A stretch of 64,000 nt of DNA from NCBI RefSeq assembly GCF_031755915.1, contig NC_083379.1, forward strand, positions 18,089,501-18,153,500, read 5' to 3'. Origin of the DNA: Ziziphus jujuba. Its lineage: Eukaryota > Streptophyta > Magnoliopsida > Rosales > Rhamnaceae. Under the pieces are notes generated by a model, which was not told the DNA's origin, did no database searches, and saw only the letters and a list, made by a program, of their open reading frames with translations. Of the stretch, positions 39,266 through 52,690 are shown piece after piece; the first letter of the stretch is position 1; every line of letters begins with the position of its first letter. The position numbers were made by a program, and so were the translations under genes.

Positions 39266-40448
39266 CTAAGAATTGGTCTCCTAAGAGTAGGGTCCATGTA
39301 GACACGACACGTGAATAATAATGACCCCAATTTGTTCCTTTCTTGTGATAATAATAGCAATACCACACACATCAATTTTATTATTATTATTTAAATATAA
39401 ACTGATAATATTAGTATTTATTGATGTTTCAAAAGTCATAAGGCCTAAGTGAGGTGATGATGTCAAACTCAAATTTTAGAAGTTTAGGGTGCCTAGGTAA
39501 AGCTAATAAAATGTTTTCTTTTTTTATTATTATTTTAAAAGTCACAAAATATATAAGTTTATATTATCCTAATGTATGTAATTAACATAAATTAGTAATA
39601 TTTATTTCATAATAAATTTATGAAAACTTTGTAAATTCCATGTTTCCATCAAAAAATTAGCAAATATTGATTTATAATATATTCCTAAAAACTTCATGCT
39701 TTATAAGTTTTGAACCCAAAAAAAAAAAATTAATCTTAAATTATACATAATACAAGTCTACAATAACTTAATAATTCTTACAATACAAAATTTAGATTTA
39801 ACCACAATCTAGTTAACTCTTTTTTAACTCTTTATCCGACATGAATTCATTTGCTTTTGAAATTGTGAAGCTTAATATTTGTAATTTATTTTTTGACATC
39901 AATTCATTTCCTTTTGAAATTGTGCAGTTTAATATTTGTAACTTATTTTTTTTCTTGTCCTTTTGAAAAGGTGAGCCTTATGGGGCAAATGACTAAGGAT
40001 TTGCCAAATCTTTTTTCTTTTGCTTTTTTTTAATTTTTTTCTAGTTTCTTATAAATTATTTTTTAATTCTATTTAAAACAACGAGGAAAAAAAAGAAAAA
40101 AAAACCTGAATCTTAAAAAAATGATGCAAAACGCTCATGTTTTATAGCATAGAGGCACACATTAACCAGTCAACATTGCATTGACCAACTTTTTATAAGC
40201 TTTTCTCAGGACTAGGTGTTTTAACTTAGAGCTTAAATATGCGAAAGCGAGGCCTAGGCTCATCTATTAGAACACTGGTATTTGTTTAAAAAAAAAAATG
40301 ATATATTAGTATGATATTAGATTTATATTGGACTTATAATTTCTATATGTTATCTTATTAATTTGTCCGTTATTAGCTTACCTTCACATTAATTAGTGGC
40401 TCTTGAAATTCAAATGGCTTGCTCACATGTCTCCGCCGGACTGCATAA

Positions 40449-40479
<31 letters not shown>

Positions 40480-40812
40480 TGGTGTCTCTATTGCTACTTA
40501 ACATTAATCTATCTCGTTCTCAGTTTAAAAAAACACCATTAATCTATCCTAGTATCTTTGGAACAAGAAAAATTTAGGTGGGATGGGCGTATAAGATGAT
40601 CTGGTTCAACTTACCACATTAATTGCGATATCTACCATAAAATTGTTTTTAACTCTTCCTTCCTTATTCTAAAAATTGTGCCCATCCAGACCTATATGGC
40701 AGAAACTTATAAACTTTATACAAGTATTTTATAAATGATATGACATAATAAATCATTTAAAAATAAATATTTTATAAGGTTTACATACTTTATTTATGTG
40801 ATATTGTATGAG

Positions 40813-40962
40813 ATTAACTGAAAAGATATGAATTATATGATGCCACCATTATATGCAAGTTTTTCTCGGTCAAACAGGCTCTTCATAATTAACTGAAAAG
40901 ATATGAATTATATGATGCCACCATTATATGCAAGTTTTTCTCGGTCAAACAGGCTCTTCATA
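40813..40962 (+). repeat. Exact 75-bp tandem duplication
   Basis: Copies at 40813-40887 and 40888-40962 appear identical by eye, running from ATTAACTGAAAAGATATG to CAAACAGGCTCTTCATA. The lack of divergence suggests a recent event, or an assembly artefact. Confidence 0.9.
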
Positions 40963-41304
40963 ATTTTTTGTGGCTCACATCTTCTTTACTCTTATTGTCT
41001 TCTTCATCTCTTTTTCTCCTATTTTCTAAATATAAATGTTTTGTCAAAATCCAAAATTTTCTTCCCTTTTTTTTTAATTTGATAAAGACTTGTTCCCTTT
41101 ATTTACCTTTTTTTTTTTTTTTTTTTTTAACCATCTCCTTAAAAAAATCATCTATAAACTATTTTGTTTCTAGCAAAAATTAGCAAAGAAAAATACAACA
41201 TAAATTTAGCTTTTATTGATAAAAATTTATGGGATAGAGTGATAAAATAAAATTTTGTAGGAGAAAATTTTATTCTTTTAATTGGTACTTATGAACACTT
41301 TTTT

Positions 41305-41978
41305 TTTTAATAGAATATTTCATTTATACCTTCTGAAATTTACAACAAATACAAAAATATTCTCAGATTTCTAATAAATCATTTAGACCTCTTGATAGTA
41401 ATCTAAATAATCTCTATAACTTTAGTCAAATTAAATTTCCTTTAAATTTTTTATTTTATTTTTTTGCAAAAGCTAATATATTTTGGTGATTGTACAAAAA
41501 TTCATTTGAAGACCTAAAAATTTTATTAATCTATATTTTTAACTAAATTTATTTAAACTGTCTGAAACTTTTTCAGTTAAAAAAATGTATATGATGATTT
41601 TAATGTAAACATTTTAGCTAATTGATAATTTTTTAAATATACTTGACTAAATGTATTAAAATGTGTTATATTTGTTGAATATTTAACTAAATGTATTTGT
41701 CAAACATATAAAAATGACGTAAAAGTTTATGTAATTAAAATTATCACATAGTTTTTTTTTAAAGGAAAAATTATCACATAGTTTGAATAAAATTTAACAA
41801 AAAGTATAAAAACTTTAAAGCTTTCAAATTAATTATTGCAAAAAGGAAAAGAAGAATAAAGCTGTTAAATGTAATTTAAATTGCCTCCAAAGGTTGTGGA
41901 TGATTTTTTTAAAATCTAAGGGATGCTTTTGTATTTATATCAAACTCAGAAAATATAAATGAAATATTATTATTTTTT
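41305..41978. mobile_element. TIR element of about 670 bp
   Basis: AATATTTCATTTATA at 41314-41328 is the reverse complement of 41954-41968. The complementarity continues inward for roughly 90 bp (ACAAATACAAAA.AT; AGATTT; AATCATT). The centre is non-coding. The family is unknown and no target duplication was identified. Confidence 0.5.
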
Positions 41979-42269
41979 TGGATAAGAAAAATCTACAAGT
42001 TTATTTCAAATTTAGTAAAGTAAGAAGTTTGAAAGAGAAGAAATTGATATCTTAAAACGTTGAAAATTTTTATTTATTTATTTTTTTTAGTTTTTATTTT
42101 TTGCTGATAAGAATCTGTGTATGAGAAGCTCAGAGATTTTGAAACAAATGAAGAAGAACAAAAATTAGAACTGTTTTAGTGGGATTGATGCGTGATGTTG
42201 AGCTGGTTGGTTTAAAAAGCAAAAAGTTTATTATTATTATTATTATCTTTCTTTTTTGGTCACGAGGAA

Positions 42270-42820
42270 TAGGGATGTCAACGGGGCGGGACGGGGTCGG
42301 TTTTTAAAATCCCGTTACTGTCTCCGTGGGGAATTTTACATCCCATCCCCGCGATTTTCACCATTTCTTTAGGTGTGAGGCGGGATCGGGGATTTTGCGG
42401 GGCGGGGACGGGACGGGACGGTTTTCCTCATTTTGTTTTTTAATTGATATTTTTTTAAAAAATTTATATAAAAAAATTATTTTATGATTAAAATATAAAG
42501 AAAATGACTACAATGCAATAAAAATATAATAAAATACATCAAGGAACAAATTTACAATTATAATAAAATACATATTTAAAAAAATAAATAAAAAAAGAAG
42601 AAGAAAATGATTTTACATAAATAAAAATTTATAAAAAAAAAAATAAATATATATATATCGGGGAGGGTTCGGGACGGGGTTATTATTCCCCGTCCCCGAC
42701 TCGGTTTTTAGGCATTTTCCCCGAGCCCGCCCCGCATCCCCGAATTTTCAAGGAAAAACCGCCCCGTTAGGGGCGGTGCACCCCGGTTTCGGGGATGGGC
42801 GGGGCAAATTGACATCCCTA
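42270..42820. mobile_element. hAT-type miniature element (551 bp) with perfect 8-bp target duplication
   Basis: The termini are TAGGGATGTCAA at 42270 and its exact inverse TTGACATCCCTA ending at 42820. ACGAGGAA flanks both sides (42262-42269 and 42821-42828), the 8-bp duplication expected of hAT transposition. Both subterminal regions are strikingly GC-rich (GGGGCGGGACGGGG types) around an AT-rich core (about 42430-42655) with no transposase. This is a non-autonomous element mobilised in trans. Confidence 0.92.
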
Positions 42821-42828
42821 ACGAGGAA

Positions 42829-45129
42829 GGAGTTTAGATGGAAGAGAGAAAGGAGGAAAAACACTAACAACATTAAAAAGCGGATTCCGATGCCAAAGAA
42901 ATAAAAAAGATATATTACACTCTACATTCTCGATGTTTCTTTTAATTACAACCAGATGCTGTCATGCATTTAAAAAAATATAAACACGAAAATATCTGGT
43001 TGTAATAAAAAAAATTTTTGAAGGTGTACAGTATAGTATACCTAAAAAGATAAAACCATCTGAGACAAATGTCGCTTTGCTGTTGGACAATACTGTTGTA
43101 CACAAATTTTTCTCTTTTGCCATAGCAAATATGATAACAACCATTGGTTATAATCTTTTAATTCGCAAAAATATTCCCTTTTAATTTATCAAAAACAAAA
43201 GCATTAATATAATACGAGAAACACGTTATGCACATGTTTTGGCTTTTAAATGCTTTTACACATGTAGTGGTAGTTAAATGTGGAAATATACAAGTAATTA
43301 GGAAAGTACATCTTAACAGGTTGATTGAACCTGGCCTATTGGGGTCTGATTGGTTGGATGCTTGCAGTTTTGATTACGCAACAGCAATTACATTTGAAAA
43401 ATCTTACTATAAAGTCAAGAAAAAAAAACTTTTCGTTTGCTTATTCAAAAACACAGAAACTGTTTTTTGTTTGTTAAGAAAAAACGCAGTTCTTTCCGAG
43501 TTCAGAGGATGACCAAAAAGCTACAAATTAATTAAGGATGTGGATTGTCAAGTTATATTCAATCTCCGTAATTATCTTCCTGCTCTACGGACTAGGTGAT
43601 GATTTCCCCCACAAGAAAAAAAAAAAAAAAAAAAAGGGGACAAGGTAACGGTTAAAGTCATGGAGAGTTTTTGTATTTTAAGAAAACATAATTTATAGAT
43701 TTCTTTTCAAATATTAGAAATAATTCTTTAAAATGTTTATATGAATATTTATGTAAAATTTATTTTTATGTATAGATATATGTAACATTTCGCACGGGCC
43801 GAACCAAAATGAAAAATTATTTGCAATTTATAATATATGTATTTTTCTTTTAATATATAATAAATAAAGCAAATTATATCTTATAAATAATAGCATAGTA
43901 TCTAGTAAAAATAATAAATCGAAAAGGTTAACAATTAAACAAGTTAGTCATATTTTAACTAGTGTTAATATTATACAAAATATTCATGTAATTATTGTAG
44001 AAAATTACTTAAGTGTGGTATATTAAGTGCATGTTTGGGGCTCCTTTTAAACTTTGTTTTTGACTTATTAGAGTTTTTTTTATAAATATAATATTAGATA
44101 AACCTACAGATTTTAAATTTTTTAATAAACTGAACTTTTTTCAATAATATATTTATATAAGAAAATAGTCATTCATATTGATTTTAGTTATTATATACAA
44201 TTAAATAGTCAAATACGGTTTTTACCAAATACTTAAATTCAAATTTTATAACTTTTGAAAATTTTAAAATAATAGTTTGCCGAACATTAATCAGATTATC
44301 AAAGAAATTGGTTATTGTTTCAGCAAATTTTTGCTAATATTCTTTTATGATTTATAGCAACTTCAAACTAATTAGTGTAAATAGAAAGGATAGAATAAGC
44401 CAAAAACAAAGTGTACTAGTCGCATTTTAAATTCAGTTGAAGTGAAATAAATTTTGTATATTTTGATAATATATCAACTAAGAATAAAAATAAAATAGCA
44501 CATGAAATTGTTAATTTAATCTATTATGATTTAAGATGAAAAGCTCATTCTATTTTTAAAGAAAATAATTCCCATTTTCACACCAGAGTGAAGTGTGATT
44601 TTAGGACGAGCCAAAACTAGTCGCTAAAGATGTCATATTCGTTGTAGTTGTAAAATTGCAATAGAATATAATTTATGACAAAAAAATAATTATAATAATT
44701 CAATTAGAATTTTTAAAAAACACAACCCACACAAAAAATTTGAGATTTAAAATTTCAATATTAATGGGAACATTGAGAATTTAAACTATGAAAATATCAA
44801 AAAAAAAATATTGAAACTTATTGAATATTAATGAAAACTCATAGAAAAATAATAAAAATTGATGAAAATTTATTTAAAAATAAAATTTTTAATGAAATTT
44901 TAATATTAACTTATTTAATTACTTAATTATTAAATTGATTATAAAAATTATAAAAATATTAAATGCATATTATATTTTTTTAGTTAATAAATTTATAATA
45001 AATATTAATGATCATAAATATATAATAATTAATAAAAATATTAAAAAAATTTATTGGAAAAAATATATATTAATCAAGATATATAAAATAACTAAGGTTT
45101 TTTTTTTTTTGATAAAAAAAGTAACTAAG
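42829..45129. other. Gene-free AT-rich DNA
   Basis: No exon was recognised. An open frame at 43228-43512 has no recognisable domain and mixed codon quality. A poly-A tract lies at about 43615-43635. Confidence 0.5.
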
Positions 45130-46115
45130 GTTTAAGGCACCTTTGCCCCCTGAATTTTTAGCGAATTTGCAAATTCCACCTTATATTTCATGCTTAGCAT
45201 GTATAACCTTTGAACCTATAGGTTTTTAATTAGCAAATATGCCCGCCCTCTCAACTTGATTCTGTTCACATTTGGGTATTAAGTGTCACATGAAAGGCAC
45301 GTGCTCCGTTAGTTCTAAGGTAAACTTTGAAAATATCTATAAGTTTGGCAGCATAGGTGCAAAATATTAAATGGCCAAAAAATCCTCAAAAATAAATAAT
45401 TACATCTCTTATTTTTTTTTCCTGTATAATATCTTCAATAAATGGAAATAAAACTTTTAAAATATTGTTTAATTAATAGTAAAAATGATAGAAACTCACT
45501 TAATTTTATGTAAAACCATTTTAATTGAAAAATATCTTTTACTTGAAAAAACAAGTAAATGAATAATTACAAATAAATAATTTTTTTTACTTTTTATTAC
45601 AAAATTAATTGACAATTATAAATTTATTATCAATTATGAATTGATAATTGTTATTAATTATCAAGTATCAATTGATAATTGATAATTATTCACAAGTATC
45701 AGTTAAATAGTTTTATGTGAAAAAAATTAAATTGATAATTGATAATTAATAATAATTATCAATTAAATATATAATTGGGCATAGGTATAAAAAACCTTTA
45801 AATATAACTAATCATATCTCTTAATTTTTTGTGAATAATATCCTTAATAAATACAATAAATTTTTAAAAATAAATTTTAATTAATAATAAAAATTATAGA
45901 AACTACATAAATTTTATTTAAAACTTTTTTATATGAAAAAAATAAATTTACACGAGCAAAAATTAAATTAATAATTATCAATTTTTTTTTTAAAACTCAG
46001 GGAGTATTGCTATAAAAGAAATCTACAACTTTAGGGGATATAGGTACTAAATATGAAATATAGAATGTAATTTGTAATTTTGCTTAAAGTTTAGGGGAGA
46101 ATTGATGTCAAAAAC
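45130..46115. mobile_element. Long-TIR non-autonomous DNA element
   Basis: The left arm (about 45135-45245, with CACCTTATATTTCATGCTTAG and CCTATAGG) matches the reverse complement of the right arm (about 46000-46112, with TAGGTACTAAATATGAAATA). The ~750-bp centre is very AT-rich with repeated AATTGATAATTGATAATTA words at 45590-45765. The ends are approximate. Confidence 0.5.
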
Positions 46116-48300
46116 CCAAACAATTATTTTAACTGCATTATATTTTATTAATATCATCTTAATATCATATAAAACTTCTGAGTGTTTGAAAATTGTTGAT
46201 TTTTTTTTTCATTTTCATTTTGAGATGTGAAATGTAATAAATAATTATTAAAAGATGTAATTTATTGATAATTTTACATGTAATTGTTAATATATTAACC
46301 ATATAAATCTTATATTAAATGTGATCGTCCTTGATAATAATCATTTGATATTAGTTAATTTTATACATAATTATTATTTTCTGATGGTTGAGTTTGCAGC
46401 GAACATATTCTCTATATATCTTTCAATTTTTTTTTATATTATAATTTTTATCTACTTTATGATATTTATACAAATATTAAATTTATTATAGTAAAAACTA
46501 TATTATATAATAATTGATAGGTAGACTTATGACTTATCATACCAATTTTTTCTAAGATTAGGATAGGGAGACTTATTGAATGTAATTTTAAACATTGTTT
46601 ATTAAATATGAATTTATTATTTTTATTTATTAAATTTTTGGAAGGCAATTAAAATGTAAAAATAAAAACATATCATTAAGATTAATCTGGCAAAATATTT
46701 TACTGTACATCAATAATATTTATAAATTTTTTGATAAAAAATTAAAAATAAGCTTAATAGATATTTCTAAAATTTCATAAATTTTTATGAAAATTATAAA
46801 TTTTTTATCTGAATTAATAAAAGAATTTATATTAATTTAATGAAAATTTTCATCAAAATTTAAAAAAATATTAAAAATTTTCATAATTTGTATAAAAATT
46901 GTAACAATTTCTATTTGAAAGTTAAATTTCCTTCTTATATGCCAAAAAATAAAAATTTCAGGAGGATATTTTCCATTTTCTAAACTATAACAAGATATGA
47001 TCATCCATTTCCTTCTTACATGCCAAAAAATAAAAATTTCAAGAGGATATTTTCCATTTTCTAAACTATAACAAGATCGGATCATCCATGCGAAAAGGTG
47101 CAATGCATGGAAACAGAATTGCCACACATCAAATACAAGTATCAACTAGAACCACCGACAACTACCGACAACTGACACATCAAGAAAGGAGAGATGCACA
47201 CGTATATACCAACCAGATATTTATTTTCAACGGTTCAGAATCAAAAAGAAGAAAATTATCATTATTCAATTGTCATCGTAAGAAACATGTAAACTAGTGG
47301 TCACAGAAAAATGAAATAAAAAGGGTGGGGCTATGGCCCCGTGTACATGGAACAGTCAGTAATCGAATATATTATATATAATATTTGTTCTTTTTTATAT
47401 TAATAATGTTGTTGGAGAAATTAATGGTGGCCTCATAAAGTTCCCAACAACCTGTTTCAAGCATCTAAGAAATTTTTTTTTACACTTCAATTTTAGAAAA
47501 TTATTGATGGAACGTTTTCAAATGTCGTCATATAAAAGAGTTAGTCAACGTTTGTAAGTGTGGTCCATATAAAGGTTTTAGTGTGGTCGATATAAAGAAA
47601 AGTTATCAAATGGTTCCGACAGTGTTGCTGGCGTAAACCTTACGAGACTCAAATTAGAGTTGATCTAGAGTGAAAATACCTCGAAAATTCCTCCAAAGTA
47701 ATAGTAGCTTGCTAAAAGGAAAGGTGGTTTGGAAAAGCAAACCTAAGCTTCTTATAGGAGGAAAGGGAGGTCGATTCATATCTTGTAGGACTTAGGTTAT
47801 TGGAAGTGATAACAAGCTTGATCAATTTGTAGCTTATGTATTGGTATCTAGATACCAGCCAATTAATTGTCCTGCCTAGCTCATGTAAAGCTCTTCGATG
47901 AGCCTAGATGGCATATTTTGGTTGGTTAAGCCTAGTGGAAGCAGTATAAGCCTCCATGTGTTGAGTGCATGCCTTCTACTGTTCCACTTTTCTTGGGTTC
48001 CAAGTTGGATCATGTTAAGTTAGCTCTTTTTTTTTTTTTTTTTTTTTTGTTTGGAAAAATTTTATAAGTTAAAACACTAAATTGTAAAGTGTATTTGTCT
48101 TAATTGGTACCGAAGCATGAAGAATATATTTTAGTTATGAAGATAACAGACTTAGATAGCTTTTCTATTAATTAGATAGTTAAGCACACATTGTTCTACA
48201 AGTTTCGTTTGTCACTAAGTTTTATATTTCACATGTTTTATTACTATTACTTTGGGTTAAAATGATTTTTATAAAATGTTTGAAAGTCAAAGACCTAGTT
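46116..48300. other. Gene-free DNA
   Basis: No exon was recognised. An 81-bp tandem duplication (CCTTCTTA.ATGCCAAAAAAT) covers about 46930-47090. The 47640-48010 stretch is less AT-rich and may be LTR-derived, but I could not assign it. Confidence 0.45.
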
Positions 48301-48309
48301 TGACCAATT

Positions 48310-51300
48310 TTTAACTTGTTGTTTGAACAACATTGGTTATTGTTCAACACACCATTTGCCATGCATAATTTGGAGATGAGTGGATTTGATGTTGTTCGAA
48401 CAATTTCTTAGATACATGTCTAATTCTTAGTGGTAGCTCTATGTTGTTCGAATAATGTCTTATGCTGTTCAAATAATATCTTGCCATGTATTAGTTTCAC
48501 ATTACTAAATCTAGTGTTATATGAGCAACACCTAGATATTTGTGATGCATTATTTTGATTTTTAATTATTGTTCAAACAGTCCTTTTATGTTGTTGAAAC
48601 AACATCCTTGTGTTTGATAGAGCACTATCCATTTCTCCGGATTTGCAAAAGAAAGAGTGTTAAAAACACCCTTGTGTTGGCTAGAGCAAGATTTTACTAA
48701 CCTTTAGTGTTTATGATAATTTTAATCAAAGCCAAGTATCATTTACTAATTTTATACATTATAGATTGAGTCTCTTTAAGTTTTTACGTGTTGTTTTTTC
48801 CATGAGTTTTATCTTGGATTTTTTAGTTTTCCATTTTCTCACTTAGTGAGTGAATGCCCTAAGATTTTCCCACCCACCAAACCCCCTAAAATCTTCATGT
48901 TGCTCTTGGGGATTTGTTGTGACAAAGATTTAAGGCCAGAGTTAGTAGACTTGTCATCCACTATCACGATGGTTAGGAATCTCAATTTTATTTCTTACAT
49001 TTAAGATATGACTATTTGTGTGATTATATATATGTATTTTTTAGTAGATTTTTTATAGTGTAGGTGCTGGCAAGCAACAATAGTCTTTCCCATATAGTTT
49101 TACGAAAGATATTTTGTGTGTGTGTGTGTGTTTTTTTTTTCCTATTTTTCTATCATTTAAATTCTTGCATTTTTCCTATGTTATGAGAGGACAAAGTTCT
49201 CATTTATTTACATTATTGTATTTTATTATCTGTTTGTGGGAGGATTAGTTTTTGATTGTTGAAATACATAAATTGTGAATTTGTTATTTGGGAGTCTTGA
49301 GATATGATTTGAAGTAAGCACAGGCTCTTGTAGGTTCCCTGTTTCAATCACCAAAAAGTATCATAAAATTCTAGAAAAGTCTATTTAACTCCTTTTCTAG
49401 CTTTTTCTCGAACTTTCAATTGATATCAAATCTTATTAACAAAGATTTGGGTTTAGCAAATTTAGCAAGATCTTTTAGGTAATCTGGATATGAAAACAAA
49501 TGAAGAGGGTAGTTTAGTTGTATGAACTTCTTTACTTGATGGTTCGTCCTACAATTTTTGGAAAAGCTAGGATGAGAGCACTCTTGAAATCATCAGATGG
49601 GAGGGCATGGTATTTTGTTATTAATGGATGGAAAGCTTTAGATGTTTACTCAGATGGGTTTGAGAATTCGAAGCCTATGGACCAGTGGATAATGATGAAA
49701 CTATTGCAAGTGAATGGAACTACAAAGGGTTAAATGCTGTTTTCTGTACATTAATAGTTGATGAGTTTAGGAGGTTTCAAAACAATGAAGTAGTTTAGGA
49801 GGCATGAGATATAGTGGAATTAGCACATGAAGGAAATGCAGTTGTCAAGACATCAAAACTCCGATTATTAACTACTAGACATGAGAACAGAAAAATGGAG
49901 GACCATGAAATCTTTTTTTAAATTTTATGCCAAGTTCAATGAGATAGCCAAATCCTATTATGGCCTTGGAAAGAAGATACTTAAACATAAGTTAGTAAGC
50001 AAGATTTTGAGATCTCTTCCAAAAAGATTCAAAGCTAAAGAGACCGGCATTTGGGAAAGTAAAAACATTGAGAAAATAAAGATTGATGAGTTAGTTGGAT
50101 CACTTAATGATACGAACCTAGGACGACCTACTCCTAAATCCGTATTATATTAGCCAGGATCTAAACTAAGTTCAAGTTCTTATGATCACCTCAACCTTTA
50201 ACCAACCTGTGATTAGAAACCTTGGTATAATGAAGACACTACAATATGTTATAGATGCCCTATTGATAAGTCAAAACTAAAACACATACTCTCTAATGAT
50301 GTTTTAGGTGTTTAAAGAGAATAAGGAGAATTCTATCTCAAAATAAATTCTAAATATTATTAAAGGTGTGTTCTTCCTAAAAAATAAGCCCTTAAATAGG
50401 CTAGAATCACAAAATAATAAACCCTAAAGAATTAAGACAAAACCGGCCAAAAGGATTAGGAAACCTAATGTGGCTGAATTTTTTCTCTCATTTCCTAATC
50501 TAATTTGATTAATTAATTTATTTATTTTGAATTAGAAATTAATTAATTTACAATAAAAATAATAAAATAATAAATTTTCTAAGTTGATTTGTCCCATAAA
50601 TAAATAAATAGAAACCAAATAAAAAACTAATTTCCTAAAACAAAAAGTAAAAATCAAATTAGGAAACTATTTGACTATCTTTTTAACTTAGCTAGCTTTG
50701 ACTAATCTTTTACCAATTTAAACTCCAAATTAGTTTTCATACGCCTTGTAGGATGCCAAATAGTATTATTGTTGAGTCTCACACGTTTCCCTTGATTGGA
50801 ACAGGGAGAAAATGTCAACTGAGCAAAATACAGAAAAGCTAGCAAATAATACAGTAAAACCGGCCAACTTTCTCTCCCATCCACACAAGCCCTTTTTGAT
50901 TACCTTTGAAGCTTCCTTGGCTTGATTCCATCACCTTTTAGAGATATGAATTGAATCCATGAAGTGTTGGAACCATTTCTTGCTGTTCGGAGTCCATATT
51001 TGCACGAAAACAGCTACCCGGGTCTGTATTAACCTCTACCACTTGGATGCTTAAAATAGGCTTTGTATCTTCGAGTATGGACAAGCTCTTTTGAGAATTG
51101 ATAACTCCCTGAATAAAGGCAGCCAGGTTTTCCTTAAATATCTTAGCTTGACCCCTATTGATTGGCCAGTCTTCATCCGTGTCGGGTTAGCACCTCAGCA
51201 GGTTGTTGGTTGTGCTAGTTCGGACGGATTCTCATTACGTAAGATTTATGAGATGAACTTTCCTCCACCTAAAAAGGGAAATAATTTGGCCATAAAGATG

Positions 51301-52690
51301 ATCAATATAGATTTGCGGCATATTAATTCTAATGATGATGGTCTTGATATGGATGAGGAAAAGATAATATATATATATATATATATATTTGGTGAAAAAA
51401 TTCAAAAAATTCATGAGAATATATATATTTTTGGTGAAAAAATTCAAAAAATTCATGAGAAACAAAAAAAGAATTTCTTCTTCAAATAGAGACAAAGAGA
51501 AAAGTAGAATTATAGAAATGAAGCAAGCCAAGGAAAGAAGAATCTTCAAGAAAGAAAGTTTTTGAATATATTCAGTGCCATGAATGTCTAATATTTGATC
51601 ACATTGCCAAATGAATGTCTATAAAAAGGAAGAACAAGTTTGAAAAATGAAAAGGAAAAAGGAAAATTTGAACACAACTTGTATCAATTTAGATGATGAC
51701 TTAAATAGTTAAAGTGACAGTGATAAGGATGATGGAAAGGTGATCACTTCACAGCTTTTATGGGTTCCCACACTTCTAGCCATAATAGATTTTACTTTCT
51801 TCTCTCAGTGTTGGTTCAGATGATGATTTATTGTCAGATGATGAAGATGGACAAGATGATTTCCAGAAGGCATATAATGACCTATTTGAAGAGAGCTTGA
51901 AAATAAAGATGAAGCTTATTACGGTTAAATTAAAGCACAAATAGAAGGTAAAAGAGACTGATATGTTGAAAACTATGTTAAAAGAGAACGATGAGAGGAT
52001 CATTGGTTTTACAAGAATTATAACTAGTTTGAAGGAAACGAAAGCTTTAACAAATCTTAAGCTGATAAAGTGAGGTTTTTTAGAAGTCTTCACGAGTGAT
52101 GAGAACAAGCTAGTTGAATAGTTGATGTTGAGTGAAAGTTCTTTGAATCAGGATTTGGAGAAAGCTAAGAAAACCATTCATAAGTTAGTCAATAGCATAG
52201 AAAGGCTTGATCATATTTGAGTATTGGCAAGAAATCTAATGATAAGAGAGGACTTCGTTACATTGATGAGACTTCGACCCCTTCTAGCTCAAAGACTATC
52301 TTTGTAAAGTGGGAAAAGCCAATATCACAAATGGAAATTATCAAAAAGGGATTTCCCAACAACAAGTTGAGAAGAGGAATGATGAAGGGAGAACAATTTT
52401 TATACTCCCACTTAAAAGTTTCAATCATAATGTCCTAAACCTTCTTATGAGTTTTATGGATCATATAGTGAAATAGTTATTCCTATTTGACAATACTGTG
52501 GTAGAAAATGACACGCTACATCGAAGTGCTTTCAATTGAGAAATGAATCACACCTTAGAATTGTTAGGATACACTTGGACGATCTTGTAAAAGAGTAGCA
52601 TAGAGTTCTTCAAGCTGTTGCTAGTGGATCAAGGACTTTTTAGGGCTCAAGGACAAATACAAAAAGGACCATATAATCATATTAAAGGAA
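48310..52690 (+). mobile_element. Ty1/copia relic: LTR, primer site, gag, zinc knuckle; interrupted
   Basis: The 5' LTR ends at about 49418 (..CTTTCA); its start is unclear. A primer-site remnant TTGATATCAAATC follows at 49420. Gag text includes YNFWKARMRALLKSSDGRAW (49540), TKGLNAVFCTLIVDEFRRFQ, and SKILRSLPKRFKAKETGIWE (49998). It is interrupted at 50107 by a 1.13-kb insertion and resumes with YEMNFPPPKKGNNLAIKMIN at 51248. A CHEC..H zinc-knuckle remnant lies at about 51570, followed by the acidic linker SDDDLLSDDEDGQDDFQKAY. KSNDKRGLRYIDETSTPSSS lies at 52225. Protease, integrase and RT are absent, so the element is truncated at its 3' side. Stops and frameshifts are frequent. Confidence 0.75.
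50108..51237 (+). mobile_element. 1130-bp solo-LTR-like insertion, copy A
   Basis: The element starts TGATACGAACC and ends CGGATTCTCATTA. It splits the copia gag reading text between ..ELVGSL and YEMNFPPPKK. Flanks CTTAA (50103-50107) and CGTAA (51238-51242) are a 4/5 target duplication. It contains no ORF. Copy B (61940-63062) aligns along its whole length, which defines both ends. Confidence 0.8.

Larger units (their letters stand above)
37416..41300. other. Gene-free AT-rich DNA with local duplications
   Basis: No exon was recognised. Two direct duplications (about 38990-39265 and 40813-40962) are listed separately. A (ATA/AAT)n microsatellite lies at about 40448-40477, and CT-rich sequence spans 38890-38970. 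Confidence 0.5.

Noticed and set aside
43228..43512. 94-aa open frame
   Set aside because: No domain recognised, AAAAAA-rich C-terminal part, and no supporting splice or promoter context.
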